From: Cryobacterium sinapicolor
GTDB lineage: Bacteria > Actinomycetota > Actinomycetes > Actinomycetales > Microbacteriaceae
Assembly (NCBI RefSeq): GCF_004403465.1
Contig: NZ_SOGQ01000087.1
Span: 313 to 54,643, forward strand
Reading direction: 5' to 3'
DNA length: 54,331 nt
Shown here piece after piece: positions 7,689 through 16,482 of this stretch (positions are counted from its first letter, which is position 1; every line of letters starts with the position of its first letter). The notes beneath the pieces were generated by a model. It saw only the letters and a list, made by a program, of their open reading frames with translations, was not told the origin of the DNA and searched no databases. Position numbers and translations under genes: made by a program.

Positions 7689-8717
7689 CTATGCCGAACC
7701 CGGACGGGCCGGGATTCGCGGCCAGGCCAGCACGATCGTGGCCACCAGGGTCGGAACGACGGTCCAGAGCAGGCCCGGAATTCCCTCGGGGACCAGGACC
7801 GAGCCGCCGGTGCTGCGCAGCGACAGGATGAAGATCGTGCCGAGGAGGCCGATTGCGGAGGACAGGACGGCCATGCGACCGCCCAGCACCAATCGAAGTC
7901 CCACCAGAAGCGCCGTGATACCGGACAGGGCCAGGATCAGCCCGATCGGGACCGTCACCGACCCGATCGAGACGGTGGCCTGGTGCGCGATGGTGCCGAG
8001 CACGCCGAAGACGACCCCGGTCAGGAGGGCGACGACCGCGGCCAGGCCGCGGTTGAGCGGTCCCGGGGCCGCCTGGGCGTCGGGAGCGTGCTCCGGGGAC
8101 AGGCGAAGGAACGTCTCGGTTCCGCCGATCGTGACCGGGAGCTCGACCGGCCCGACCGGCCCGACCCGCCCGACCCGCCCGACCGACCCGACCGGCCCGA
8201 CCGCCTTGACGGCGTGGCCGGTGACGCTCCACAGGCGCGGGTAGGCGGCGATCGCACGCAGCTTCTGGTCGACCTGGCCGCTCACGTCGATCGCGACCAG
8301 AAGCCGGCCCACGGCATCCGTCACCCGGCGATGTTCGAAGACCGGCACATTCAGGCTGCCGGCGGCCCCGGCGGCCGCCGTGCGCAGGGTGTCGTCGGCC
8401 GCGCCGAGCACGACCGCGGTGGCCTGCACCTCGTCGAGCACGTCGGCGACGGCCTCGGCCAGTGACTGCGCCCCGGATGCGGCGGGCAGCATCCGCCAGT
8501 CGCTCACGTCGAGCGCCGCCATGGCCGCGCGCACGTCGGAGTCTGCTGCGGAAAGGGAACCTGCGGAGGGGAAACCTGCGGACGCGGAGCCGAAGAGAAC
8601 GATGACCTCGGCGCCGTCCGACCGAAGCCGGGCGATGGTTCCGCCGGTCAGGAGTGATTCCAGGCCGGGCCGGTCGTTCACGAAAACGACTCGTTCTGCG
8701 CTGCCGGACATGACCAT
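7689..8717 (-). CDS. Membrane protein with degenerate PIG-L/LmbE-like N-terminal domain
   Basis: About 342 residues. The N-terminal half (VVFVNDRPGLESLLTGG, then ARLRSDGAEVIVLF) resembles the Rossmann-like start of PIG-L deacetylases such as MshB, but the metal motif HPDDE is replaced by NDRPG, so it is probably not a zinc hydrolase. Near residue 185 a VGPVGSVGRVGRVGPVGPV repeat is encoded by 9-bp DNA units (about 8150-8210). The C-terminal half has four hydrophobic helices. ATG 8717 is preferred because GGAG lies 7 nt upstream; an in-frame ATG at 8759 is less likely. It is divergent from the efe locus. The function is unknown. Confidence 0.6.
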   Translation of the reverse strand: MVMSGSAERVVFVNDRPGLESLLTGGTIARLRSDGAEVIVLFGSASAGFPSAGSLSAADSDVRAAMAALDVSDWRMLPAASGAQSLAEAVADVLDEVQATAVVLGAADDTLRTAAAGAAGSLNVPVFEHRRVTDAVGRLLVAIDVSGQVDQKLRAIAAYPRLWSVTGHAVKAVGPVGSVGRVGRVGPVGPVELPVTIGGTETFLRLSPEHAPDAQAAPGPLNRGLAAVVALLTGVVFGVLGTIAHQATVSIGSVTVPIGLILALSGITALLVGLRLVLGGRMAVLSSAIGLLGTIFILSLRSTGGSVLVPEGIPGLLWTVVPTLVATIVLAWPRIPARPGSA

Positions 8718-8806
8718 TGCTGAGCTCCACGGAGTTGGGACGGGCGGACACCCACGCATGAATGATAGCTGGACACGGTCGCGGAACCGAAGCTAGAGTA
8801 AAGCAG

Positions 8807-8825
8807 TAAGGTAAGCCTAACCAAA
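8807..8825 (+). promoter_or_regulatory. DtxR/IdeR-type iron box upstream of the efe locus
   Basis: TAAGGTAAGCCTAACCAAA matches the 19-bp DtxR/IdeR consensus (TTAGGTTAGSCTAACCTAA) at 16 positions. It lies about 30 bp before the efeU remnant and about 290 bp before efeO. Iron-loaded regulator bound here would repress iron uptake, which fits the downstream genes. Confidence 0.8.
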
Positions 8826-8856
8826 CCTCTACCGTTTGAACCAGAAAGTCAGCGCT

Positions 8857-9070
8857 GTGATCCCCCCGGACAGCTGGTACGGCACCCTGCTGAAGGGCAC
8901 CCTCAACTTCTCCCCCCGCCACCACCTGGATCGAGCTGGCCGCCTGGCTGGCCTATCTGCTGCCCGCGTTGACCCTCTTCATCCTGAAGAGCCGGCAGGG
9001 CCGCCCCACCAGCACAACCGGCACCGCCGCACCCGAGCGCCAGATCGCGATCGCGGCGGTCCCCGGCTGA
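8857..9070 (+). pseudogene. efeU: efeU remnant: C-terminal piece of FTR1-type iron permease, frameshifted
   Basis: The reading VIPPDSWYGTLLKGTLNFSP is the conserved near-C-terminal segment of EfeU/FTR1 permeases. It continues one frame over as ATTWIELAAWLAYLLPALTL, the last transmembrane helix, and ends at the TGA at 9068-9070. The frames join at a run of six C residues (8912-8917), as if one C were added. Only about 70 codons remain of a gene normally near 280 codons, and the iron box stands about 30 bp upstream, so the 5' part has been deleted. The frameshift alone could be a sequencing error; the missing two hundred codons could not. Confidence 0.8.
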
Positions 9071-9116
9071 CCGAGCACCAACCTCCCGAACCGCACCTCA
9101 CCTGCTAAGGACACTC

Positions 9117-10283
9117 ATGCGCGCCCGCCTTCTCCCCCTCGCCGCCGTTTCCGCGTTCGGCCTGCTCGCCCTCACCGGCTGCGTCGCCAACGCCCCGGCC
9201 GGTTCCACCGGCGCGTCGCTCACGGTCGACAGCAGCGCGGATGCCTGCACCGTCTCCGCCCGGGAGGCCCCGGCCGGCAACCTCAGCTTCAGCATCACCA
9301 ACTCGGGCGACCAGGTCACCGAGTTCTACTTGCTCGCCGACGACGGCCTGCGCATCGTCGGTGAGGCCGAGAATATCGGTCCGGGACTCACCCGCGACCT
9401 GGTCGTGCAGCTGGCCGAGGGCGAATACGTCACCGCCTGCAAGCCCGGCATGACCGGCGACGGGATCGGCACGGCCGGCTTCACGGTCACCGCGTCCGGT
9501 CAGGAGGTCACGGTCGACGAGGGCCTCGAGGCGCAGATCGAGACAGCCAACGTCAACTACGCCTCGTATGTGCGCGACCAGGTTGCCCAGCTGGTCACCG
9601 GAACCGACGCGTTCGCGGCCGCTTACGTGGCCGGCGACCTCGACACCGCCCGCGGCCTCTATGCGCCGACCCGCGCGCACTGGGAGCGGGTGGAGACGGT
9701 GGCCGAGTCGTTCGGTGACCTCGACCCGCAGCTCGACCTGCGCGAAGCCGACCTCGAAGAGGGCCAGGACTGGACCGGCTGGCACGCGATCGAGAAGGAC
9801 CTCTGGCCTGCCGGCGCCGAGGCCGGCTTCGCCGCCTACCCGGCCGAGGAGCGCGGGCGCCTCGCCGACCTCCTGGTCGCCGACACCGCGACCCTGAACG
9901 TGAAGGTGCAGACCCTCTCCTTCACGCTGTCGCAGCAGACCAACGGCGCGATCGGCCTGCTCGACGAGGTCGCCACCGGCAAGGTCACCGGCGAGGAGGA
10001 GTTCTGGTCGCACACCGACCTCTGGGATTTCCAGGCGAACATCGACGGTGCCGCGGTGCTCTACGCGGGAGTGCGGGACATCCTGGTCGACAAGGATGCC
10101 GCCCTCGCCGAGAGCCTCGACACCGAGTTTGCCGAGCTGCAGGCCCTGCTCGACGCCGAGCGCGTCGGTGACGGCTTCACCCTCTACACGGACCTGAGCG
10201 ACGCCGAGATCAAGGCCCTCGCCGATCAGGTGAACGCCCTCGGCGAACCGCTGAACCGGCTCACTGCGGCGCTGGTGCTCTGA
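9117..10283 (+). CDS. efeO: EfeO iron-uptake lipoprotein (cupredoxin plus M75 imelysin-like domain)
   Basis: A 388-residue exported protein with a lipobox at LLALTGC (Cys about residue 22). A cupredoxin-like domain (EFYLLADDGLRIVGEAENIG) spans about residues 35-130, followed by a helical M75 domain with the metal-binding GWHAIEKDLW motif. EfeO is thought to bind ferrous or ferric iron and hand it to the EfeU permease, which is broken here. The stop codon abuts the efeB start with no gap, so they are translationally coupled. The protein looks complete, with no sign of decay, which suggests it is still selected. Confidence 0.93.
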   Translation: MRARLLPLAAVSAFGLLALTGCVANAPAGSTGASLTVDSSADACTVSAREAPAGNLSFSITNSGDQVTEFYLLADDGLRIVGEAENIGPGLTRDLVVQLAEGEYVTACKPGMTGDGIGTAGFTVTASGQEVTVDEGLEAQIETANVNYASYVRDQVAQLVTGTDAFAAAYVAGDLDTARGLYAPTRAHWERVETVAESFGDLDPQLDLREADLEEGQDWTGWHAIEKDLWPAGAEAGFAAYPAEERGRLADLLVADTATLNVKVQTLSFTLSQQTNGAIGLLDEVATGKVTGEEEFWSHTDLWDFQANIDGAAVLYAGVRDILVDKDAALAESLDTEFAELQALLDAERVGDGFTLYTDLSDAEIKALADQVNALGEPLNRLTAALVL

Positions 10284-11609
10284 ATGACCGAGGAACCGGT
10301 GGCCGGGAAGCAGATGACCGGGGAAGAGGTGACCGGCGAACAGCCGGCTCGCGGCCTGTCGCGCCGCGGACTCCTCGGACTGGCCGGCGCGGGCGTCGCC
10401 GGGCTCGGCCTCGGGGTGGGCGGCGACCGGGCGGCGATCGCCGTTGCGGCAGCCTCGGCGTCCGCACCCGCCACGGCCGTGTACCCGTTCTATCAGGAGC
10501 ACCAGGCCGGCATCCTGACCCCGGCGCAGGACCGCCTGCACTTCGCGGCCTTCGACGTCTCGGCGGGTACCACCCGGGCCGGGCTGATCGCGCTGCTCCG
10601 GGATTGGACCGTGGCCGCCGCCGCCCTGGCCGCGGGGCGCGATATCGGCGATTTCGGGGCCGTCAGCGGCCCCTACGACGCACCCCCGGAGGACACCGGC
10701 GAGGCGCTCGGCCTGCCGACGTCCGGACTGACGATCACGTTCGGGTTCGGCCCGAGCCTGTTCGAGGATACCGTCGGCGTCGACCGGTTCGGCATCCGGG
10801 CCCGACGTCCGACCGAGCTGGCCGAGCTGCCGCACTTCCCCGGGGACATGCTCGAGCCGGGGTGGAGCGGAGGCGATCTCTGCATCCAGGCTTGCGCCGC
10901 CGACCCGCAGGTGGCCGTGCACGCTATCCGCAACCTGTCCCGGATCGCCTTCGGTCGCGCGGCCATCCGCTGGTCCCAGCTGGGGTTCGGGCGCACCTCC
11001 TCGACCAGCCGGGCCCAGGCCACCCCGCGCAACCTCTTCGGTTTCAAGGACGGCACATCCAACATCAAGGCCGAGGAGTCGGCTGCCGCCGCCGAGCACG
11101 TTTGGGTCGGCGCCGGAGACGCGCCCGCCTGGCTGGCCGGCGGTTCCTACCTGGTGGCGCGGCGCATCCGGATGACCATCGAGACCTGGGACCGCACCAA
11201 CCTGCGCGAGCAGGAGGCCGTCTTCGGTCGCAACAAGGGCGAGGGTTCCCCCCTATCGGGCGGCACGGAGTTCGCCGCGCCGGACTTCGCCCTTACCGGC
11301 CGGGCCGACCTGCCGCTGATCGGCTCGGCCGCGCACGTGCGCCTGGCCCACCCCGCCCAGAACGCGGGTGCACGGATGCTGCGCCGTGGCTACAACTTCG
11401 TCGACGGCACCGACGCGCTCGGCCGCCTCGATGCCGGACTGTTCTTCATCAGCTTCCAGAACACGCCGCAGACCTTCACCGCCGTGCAACTGAACCTGGC
11501 CCGGCACGACGCGCTGAACGAGTACATCCGCCACGTCGGGTCGGCCCTGTTCGCCGTTCCGCCCGGTGCCGCCCGCGGCTCCTACGTGGGAGCCGCCCTC
11601 TTCGCCTGA
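10284..11609 (+). CDS. efeB: EfeB deferrochelatase, DyP-type heme peroxidase, Tat-exported
   Basis: A 441-residue protein with an N-terminal twin-arginine signal (SRRGLLGLAGAGVAGLGLG). The DyP GXXDG motif is present in FGFKDGTSN with its catalytic Asp, and the proximal heme ligand is likely the His in HVRLAHPAQN. EfeB oxidises ferrous iron or releases iron from heme outside the membrane, feeding EfeO. Its ATG directly follows the efeO TGA. With EfeU missing, the pair may serve another permease or act in peroxide or heme metabolism. It converges on typA. Confidence 0.93.
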   Translation: MTEEPVAGKQMTGEEVTGEQPARGLSRRGLLGLAGAGVAGLGLGVGGDRAAIAVAAASASAPATAVYPFYQEHQAGILTPAQDRLHFAAFDVSAGTTRAGLIALLRDWTVAAAALAAGRDIGDFGAVSGPYDAPPEDTGEALGLPTSGLTITFGFGPSLFEDTVGVDRFGIRARRPTELAELPHFPGDMLEPGWSGGDLCIQACAADPQVAVHAIRNLSRIAFGRAAIRWSQLGFGRTSSTSRAQATPRNLFGFKDGTSNIKAEESAAAAEHVWVGAGDAPAWLAGGSYLVARRIRMTIETWDRTNLREQEAVFGRNKGEGSPLSGGTEFAAPDFALTGRADLPLIGSAAHVRLAHPAQNAGARMLRRGYNFVDGTDALGRLDAGLFFISFQNTPQTFTAVQLNLARHDALNEYIRHVGSALFAVPPGAARGSYVGAALFA

Positions 11610-11683
11610 TTCCTCCGCGGCTGCTGCCCGAGCTCTGACGGTGTCGCCTTCGAGGCCGAGACCGCACCGCAGCGACTCCGACC

Positions 11684-11771
11684 CGAACGAATTCGACGGA
11701 GATTCTGCCTGAATCAGCCCCAAACAAGCCCAAACAGTCGTTTTGCGGCAGAATCTCCGTCGAGTTGGTTC
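11684..11771. repeat. Intergenic palindromic repeat, copy c
   Basis: The left arm begins GAACGAATTCGACGGAGATT and extends to CTGCC; the right arm mirrors it from GGCAG through AATCTCCGTCGAGTTGGTTC. Compared with copy b the stem extends a further 5 bp inward through the pair CTGCC/GGCAG, a co-varying change. It lies between the convergent efeB and typA genes. Confidence 0.85.
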
Positions 11772-11822
11772 TCAGCCACGCGGCCAGGCACACCGCCCGG
11801 ATCAATCACGGGGTTAACGCAC

Positions 11823-11874
11823 GAAACCGCAGGGCATGACCATGGAAAACCATGACCACACGCACTGCGGTTTC
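11823..11874 (-). terminator. Hairpin downstream of typA
   Basis: GAAACCGCAG (11823-11832) and CTGCGGTTTC (11865-11874) form a 10-bp stem enclosing a further small inverted repeat (CATGG, AAAA, CCATG). It lies 22 bp after the typA stop codon. There is no strong T-tract, so the terminator call is provisional. Confidence 0.6.
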
Positions 11875-11895
11875 GAACTCCGAGCGGAGCGAAGG

Positions 11896-13806
11896 TTAGT
11901 TCGCGTCCTGCTTCTTCAGACGGGAGACGTTGCGCTGACGCGCCGAAGCGGCCAGCTCCACCTTGCGGATGCGCACGACGGCCGGGGTGACCTCGACGCA
12001 CTCGTCCTCGCGAGCAAACTCGAGGCACTGCTCGAGCGTGAGCTGCTTGGACGGGGTCATCGACTCGAACGTGTCGGAGGTGGACTGACGCATATTGGTC
12101 AGCTTCTTCTCCTTGGTGATGTTCACGTCCATGTCGTCGGCGCGGGAGTTCTCGCCGATGACCATGCCCTCGTAGACCTCTTCGGTCGGGTTGACGAAGA
12201 ACGACATACGCTCCTGCAGGGCGATGATCGCGAACGGCGTGACCACGCCGGACCGGTCGGCGACGATCGAGCCGTTGGTGCGGGTGTTGATCGTGCCGGC
12301 CCAGGCCTCGTAGCCGTGGAAGATCGCGTTGGCGATACCGGTGCCGCGAGTGTCCGTGAGGAACTCGGTACGGAATCCGATCAGGCCGCGCGACGGAACG
12401 ATGAACTCCATGCGGACCCAACCGGTGCCGTGGTTCGCCATGTTCTCCATGCGACCCTTGCGGGCGGCGAGCAGCTGGGTGATCGCACCGAGGTACTCTT
12501 CCGGCGAGTCGATGGTGAGGTGCTCGTACGGCTCGTGGATCTTGCCGTCGACGCGCTTGACGACGACCTGCGGCTTGCCGACGGTGAGCTCGAAGCCTTC
12601 GCGGCGCATCTGCTCGACCAGGATGGCGAGGGCGAGTTCGCCTCGGCCCTGAACCTCCCAGGCATCCGGGCGTCCGATGTCGATGACGCGGAGCGAGACG
12701 TTGCCGACGAGCTCCTTGTCGAGACGGTCCTTGACCATGCGGGCGGTGAGCTTGTGGCCCTTGACCTTGCCGATGAGCGGCGAGGTGTTGGTACCGATGG
12801 TCATCGAGATGGCCGGGTCGTCGACCGTGATGGTCGGCAGCGCGCGCGGGTCCTCGGGGTCGGCGAGGGTCTCACCGATGGTGATGTCGGCGAATCCGGC
12901 GACGGCGACGATGTCGCCGGGGCCGGCGCTCTCGGTCGGGTAGCGGTCGAGTGCCTTGGTGATCATGAGCTCGGTGACACGCACGTTCGCGATGGTGCCG
13001 TCGTGCTTGATCCAGGCGACCGTCTGGCCCTTCTTGATGGTGCCCTGGAAGATGCGCAGCAGCGCGAGGCGGCCGAGGAACGGCGAGGAGTCGAGGTTGG
13101 TGACCCAAGCCTGCAGCGGGTGCTCGTCATCGTAGACCGGCGCGGGGATGTGCTCGAGGATCGCTGCGAACAAGGGCTCGAGGTCGTCGTTGTCGGGCAG
13201 TTGGCCGTTCTCGGGACGGTTGAGGCTGGCAGAACCGTTGCGGCCGGACGCGTAGACGACCGGCACGTTGAGCACCAGGTCGAGGTCGAGGTCGGGCACG
13301 TCGTCGGCCATGTCGCTGGCGAGGCCGAGGAGCAGGTCCTGGCTTTCCTCGACGACCTCGTCGATGCGAGCATCGGGCCGGTCGGTCTTGTTCACCAGGA
13401 GGATGACGGGCAGGTGGGCCTCGAGCGCCTTGCGCAGCACGAAGCGGGTCTGCGGCAGTGGGCCCTCGCTGGCGTCGACGAGAAGAACAACACCGTCGAC
13501 CATGGACAGGCCGCGCTCGACCTCGCCACCGAAGTCGGCGTGGCCGGGAGTGTCGATGACGTTGATGGTGATGGGGCCATCCGTGGCGTGCATGCCCTTG
13601 TAGGAGATCGCCGTGTTCTTGGCGAGGATGGTGATGCCCTTTTCGCGCTCGAGCTCGTTCGAGTCCATGGCGCGCTCTTCGGTGTGTGCGTGCTCAGCGA
13701 ACGAGTTGGTCTGCTGGAGCATCGCATCAACCAGCGTGGTCTTGCCGTGGTCAACGTGGGCTACGATCGCGACATTTCGGAGGTTATTGCGCGTGGCAAT
13801 CGCCAT
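11896..13806 (-). CDS. typA: Ribosome-associated GTPase TypA/BipA
   Basis: A 636-residue translational GTPase related to EF-G. G1 ([15 protein letters not shown]), G3 ([12 protein letters not shown]) and G4 (VNKTDRPDA) are intact near the N-terminus, followed by beta-barrel and EF-G-like domains and the TypA C-terminal domain. It assists ribosome assembly and stress adaptation, particularly in the cold, in the family. The start at 13806 ([15 protein letters not shown]) has AGGA 8 nt upstream and matches the usual N-terminus; an upstream in-frame ATG at 13839 would add an atypical 11-residue leader. It is monocistronic, convergent with efeB. Confidence 0.95.
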   Translation of the reverse strand: MAIATRNNLRNVAIVAHVDHGKTTLVDAMLQQTNSFAEHAHTEERAMDSNELEREKGITILAKNTAISYKGMHATDGPITINVIDTPGHADFGGEVERGLSMVDGVVLLVDASEGPLPQTRFVLRKALEAHLPVILLVNKTDRPDARIDEVVEESQDLLLGLASDMADDVPDLDLDLVLNVPVVYASGRNGSASLNRPENGQLPDNDDLEPLFAAILEHIPAPVYDDEHPLQAWVTNLDSSPFLGRLALLRIFQGTIKKGQTVAWIKHDGTIANVRVTELMITKALDRYPTESAGPGDIVAVAGFADITIGETLADPEDPRALPTITVDDPAISMTIGTNTSPLIGKVKGHKLTARMVKDRLDKELVGNVSLRVIDIGRPDAWEVQGRGELALAILVEQMRREGFELTVGKPQVVVKRVDGKIHEPYEHLTIDSPEEYLGAITQLLAARKGRMENMANHGTGWVRMEFIVPSRGLIGFRTEFLTDTRGTGIANAIFHGYEAWAGTINTRTNGSIVADRSGVVTPFAIIALQERMSFFVNPTEEVYEGMVIGENSRADDMDVNITKEKKLTNMRQSTSDTFESMTPSKQLTLEQCLEFAREDECVEVTPAVVRIRKVELAASARQRNVSRLKKQDAN

Positions 13807-13819
13807 GAAGTAAATCCTT

Positions 13820-13866
13820 ACGAAGAATGGATGCCGCAAAGTACCGCATGCGACGAAGAATGGATG
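13820..13866. repeat. Two 14-bp direct repeats upstream of typA
   Basis: ACGAAGAATGGATG occurs at 13820-13833 and again at 13853-13866, 33 bp apart, within the typA leader/promoter region. The spacing is close to three helical turns, so paired regulator binding or a local duplication are both possible. Confidence 0.7.
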
Positions 13867-13931
13867 TGTGTGGTCAAAGTCCGACCCAACGGATAATCCT
13901 ACCGCACTCTCCCCGTCCGGAGGCTGAGAGA

Positions 13932-13989
13932 CCCTCGGATCCGCTCCGAGGGCACGAAAAACGGGGCGGGAACCGAAGTCCCCGTCCCG
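13932..13989 (-). terminator. Terminator of the peptide-transport operon (two hairpins)
   Basis: In the minus direction a GC-rich stem (13961-13989, CGGGACGGGG pairing with CCCGCCCCG) is followed by TTTTT. A second perfect 8-bp hairpin (CCCTCGGA/TCCGAGGG, 13932-13952) follows. It lies about 30 bp after the end of the truncated binding-protein gene. Confidence 0.75.
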
Positions 13990-14020
13990 TCGTCCGTGCT
14001 GTGTTGCGGTTGTTTCGGTT

Positions 14021-14520
14021 CTACTTCCTCCAGCCGACGATGGTCCAGTCGACCGTTGCGAACTGGGTGGCGCCGTAGTTGACGAGTCCGGACTTCACGG
14101 CGTACACGTTCGGCAGCGGCGCGATCGGGATGATCGGCACATAGGCGGCGAGCACCTTGTCGATCTCGTTCGCGATGCCGATGCGCTTGTCCGGTTCGAG
14201 CTCCGTGTTGGCCTCATCGAAGAGGGCGGAGAGCTTCTCGTCGGTGATACCGGTGAAGTCCGACTCGGAGTCGACCGGGGAGAACAAGGCTTCGCTCGAG
14301 GAGATCGGCCACGGCGTGCCGACCCAGGAGAAGCTGGTCATCCCGAAGTCGCCCGGGATGATGTAGTCCGAGAAGTACTTCGCGGCGGGAACCTCGTTGA
14401 GTTCGACGGTGACGCCGACCTCCTTGAGGTCAGCCTGCACCTGCACGGCACGCTGCTTGTTCGTGGGGGTGTCGGCCGGCACGGTGATGGACAGCTCGAG
14501 GGCCTTGCCGTCCACCGAGG
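14021..14520 (-). pseudogene. 3' fragment of a family-5 ABC substrate-binding protein gene
   Basis: The last about 165 codons of a peptide/nickel-type solute-binding protein remain: homology-like sequence starts around VDGKALELSITVPADTPTNK and ends FATVDWTIVGWRK, the typical C-terminal end of actinobacterial SBP_bac_5 lipoproteins. The signal peptide, lipobox and first two thirds are missing. Upstream the frame runs into unrelated Pro/Ser/Arg-rich sequence, and another frame (about 14540-14730) encodes a lone hydrophobic helix (SVAVFVALVLLCATLLADA) of unknown origin. It follows the ABC ATPase in the operon, the place of a second binding protein. It is probably non-functional. Confidence 0.7.
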
Positions 14521-14733
14521 ACCGGGCCGAGGTGCGGGCCGAGGACGGTGCGCCCCGGCACGGCATCGGCCAACAGCGTGGCGCAGAGCAGAACCAGGGC
14601 GACAAAGACAGCCACGGAGGCCGGTGCCCGCACGGCGATCGGGGTCCGGCCCTGGCCTGCAGGATCTTCCCGGACGGGCGCCTGCCGGGGTTTCCGGCGG
14701 CCGGGGAGAACGTCCCGGGCCGCCGGAACCCGG

Positions 14734-16482
14734 TCAGCGGCCAAACTGGAAGTTGCCGCCGGGGATGGCTGCGAGCAGTTCCTGGGTGTAAGCCTCGCGA
14801 GGACTGTCGAAGACCTCGTCCGTGGACGCGGTCTCGACGATCCTGCCCTGCTGCATGACGCAGACATTGTCGGCCACCAGCCGCACGACCGCCAGGTCGT
14901 GCGTGATGAACAGGTAGGTCAGTCCGAGGTCCGTCTGCAGTTCGGTGAGCAGGTTCAGAATCTGCCCTTGCACGAGCACGTCGAGGGCGGAGACCGCCTC
15001 GTCGAGCACGAGCACGTCCGGCTTGAGGGCCAGGGCGCGCGCCACGGCGATGCGCTGGCGCTGCCCGCCGGACAGTTCGCTGGGGTACCGGTACCGGGTG
15101 GCCCAGGGCAGGGAGACCTGGTCGAGCAGTTCGCGCACCCGGGCCTGGCGATCCGCGGAAGTGCCGATCTTGTGCGCCAGCAGGGGCTCCGCGATCGTAT
15201 TGCCCACGTTGTACTGCGGGTCCAGGGAACCGTACGGGTCCTGGAAGACCGGCTGCACGCGGCGCCGGAACTTGAGCAGCGCCGCGCCCTTGAGCCCGGC
15301 GACATCCTGGCCGTCGAATTCGATCTGCCCGCTGGTGATGCTCTCCAACTGCAGGATGAGCTTGGCCACGGTGGACTTGCCCGAACCGGATTCGCCGACG
15401 AGCGCCGTGGTGGTGCCCTTCTTGATGGCGAAGGACACGTCGTTGACGGCCAGCAGTTCGTTGTACTTCAGTCCCTTGGTGCGAATGCGGTACAGCTTGG
15501 AGATGTTCTGCACCTTGATCAGGTCTTGCGTTGCCGCCGCGGGCTCCCGCTCGGCCGCACGGGCCACGAGGGTCGTGTCGAGCGAGCCGCCGGAGAAGAT
15601 CTCCGCGCCGGCCGCGTCGTCGTTCTTGGCCGACTGGATGCGACGGGACGCGAGGCTCGGAGCGGCCGCCACGAGACGCTGGGTGTAGGGATGCTGTGGG
15701 TTGGCGAGGATCTCCTGCGACGGCCCGGATTCGACGACCTTGCCCTTGTACATCACGACAAGCTGTTCCGCCCGCTCGGCCGCGAGACCGAGGTCGTGGG
15801 TGATGAACAGCACCGAGGTGCCGTAGTCGCGGGTGAGGGTGCCGAGGTGGTCCAGGATCTGGCGCTGCACCGTGACGTCGAGCGCCGAGGTAGGCTCGTC
15901 GGCGATCAGCAGCTTCGGCCGCGCGGACAGGCCGATGCCGATCAGAACGCGCTGGCGCATGCCGCCGGAGAACTGGTGCGGGAACTGCTTGAGGCGGTCT
16001 TCCGCGTCGCTGAGGCCCGCCTCCTGCAGCACCTGGATCGTGCGCTGGCGGGCGGCCTTGCCCTGGGCCACGTTGTTGGCCTTGATGGCTTCCTCGACCT
16101 GGAACCCGATGTTCCAGACGGGGTTCAGGTTGCTCATCGGGTCCTGCGGCACGTAGCCGATCAGGCGACCGCGCACATCCTGCATCTGCTTGTCCGACAG
16201 CCCGGCGAGGTCACGGCCCTCGAACAGGATCTGCCCGGCCGTGATCGTGCCGGTGCCGGCGAGGAGTTTGATGATGGCCTGCGCGGTCGTGGTCTTGCCC
16301 GAACCGGACTCCCCCACGATCGCCAGCGTCTGGCCGGCGTAGAGAGTGAGGCTGACCCCGCGCACGGCGGGGACGACGCCGTGCTGGGTTTGGAAACCGA
16401 CCTCGAGGTCGCGGATCTGGAGCAGCGGCTCCGTGGAGGCGTCGGAGCTCTCGCTGACGGGTTCGATGACGGTCTGGCTCAT
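14734..16482 (-). CDS. Peptide ABC transporter ATPase, two fused nucleotide-binding domains (DppD-DppF type)
   Basis: A 582-residue cytoplasmic ATPase with two complete ABC cassettes. The first has Walker A GESGSGKTTTAQ, signature FSGGMRQRV and Walker B LLIADEPTSALD; the second has GESGSGKSTVAK, LSGGQRQRI and VLVLDEAVSALD. The oligopeptide-ABC C-terminal motif lies after each cassette. A single gene replacing separate dppD and dppF is common in actinobacteria. Its ATG overlaps the upstream permease stop by 4 bp (ATGA), so translation is coupled. It powers import of oligopeptides or dipeptides; the exact substrate is unknown. Confidence 0.93.
   Translation of the reverse strand: MSQTVIEPVSESSDASTEPLLQIRDLEVGFQTQHGVVPAVRGVSLTLYAGQTLAIVGESGSGKTTTAQAIIKLLAGTGTITAGQILFEGRDLAGLSDKQMQDVRGRLIGYVPQDPMSNLNPVWNIGFQVEEAIKANNVAQGKAARQRTIQVLQEAGLSDAEDRLKQFPHQFSGGMRQRVLIGIGLSARPKLLIADEPTSALDVTVQRQILDHLGTLTRDYGTSVLFITHDLGLAAERAEQLVVMYKGKVVESGPSQEILANPQHPYTQRLVAAAPSLASRRIQSAKNDDAAGAEIFSGGSLDTTLVARAAEREPAAATQDLIKVQNISKLYRIRTKGLKYNELLAVNDVSFAIKKGTTTALVGESGSGKSTVAKLILQLESITSGQIEFDGQDVAGLKGAALLKFRRRVQPVFQDPYGSLDPQYNVGNTIAEPLLAHKIGTSADRQARVRELLDQVSLPWATRYRYPSELSGGQRQRIAVARALALKPDVLVLDEAVSALDVLVQGQILNLLTELQTDLGLTYLFITHDLAVVRLVADNVCVMQQGRIVETASTDEVFDSPREAYTQELLAAIPGGNFQFGR

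Noticed and set aside
8856..9108. An intact small gene (about 90 codons) before efeO
   Set aside because: After NFSP the frame becomes Arg/His/Pro-rich while the +1 frame continues with the EfeU helix, so the open frame crosses a frameshift in a pseudogene.
11836..13896. 686-codon open frame opposite typA
   Set aside because: It is an antisense shadow of a strongly conserved GTPase gene, caused by high GC at third positions; the translation is low-complexity Asp/Arg/Val with no motif.
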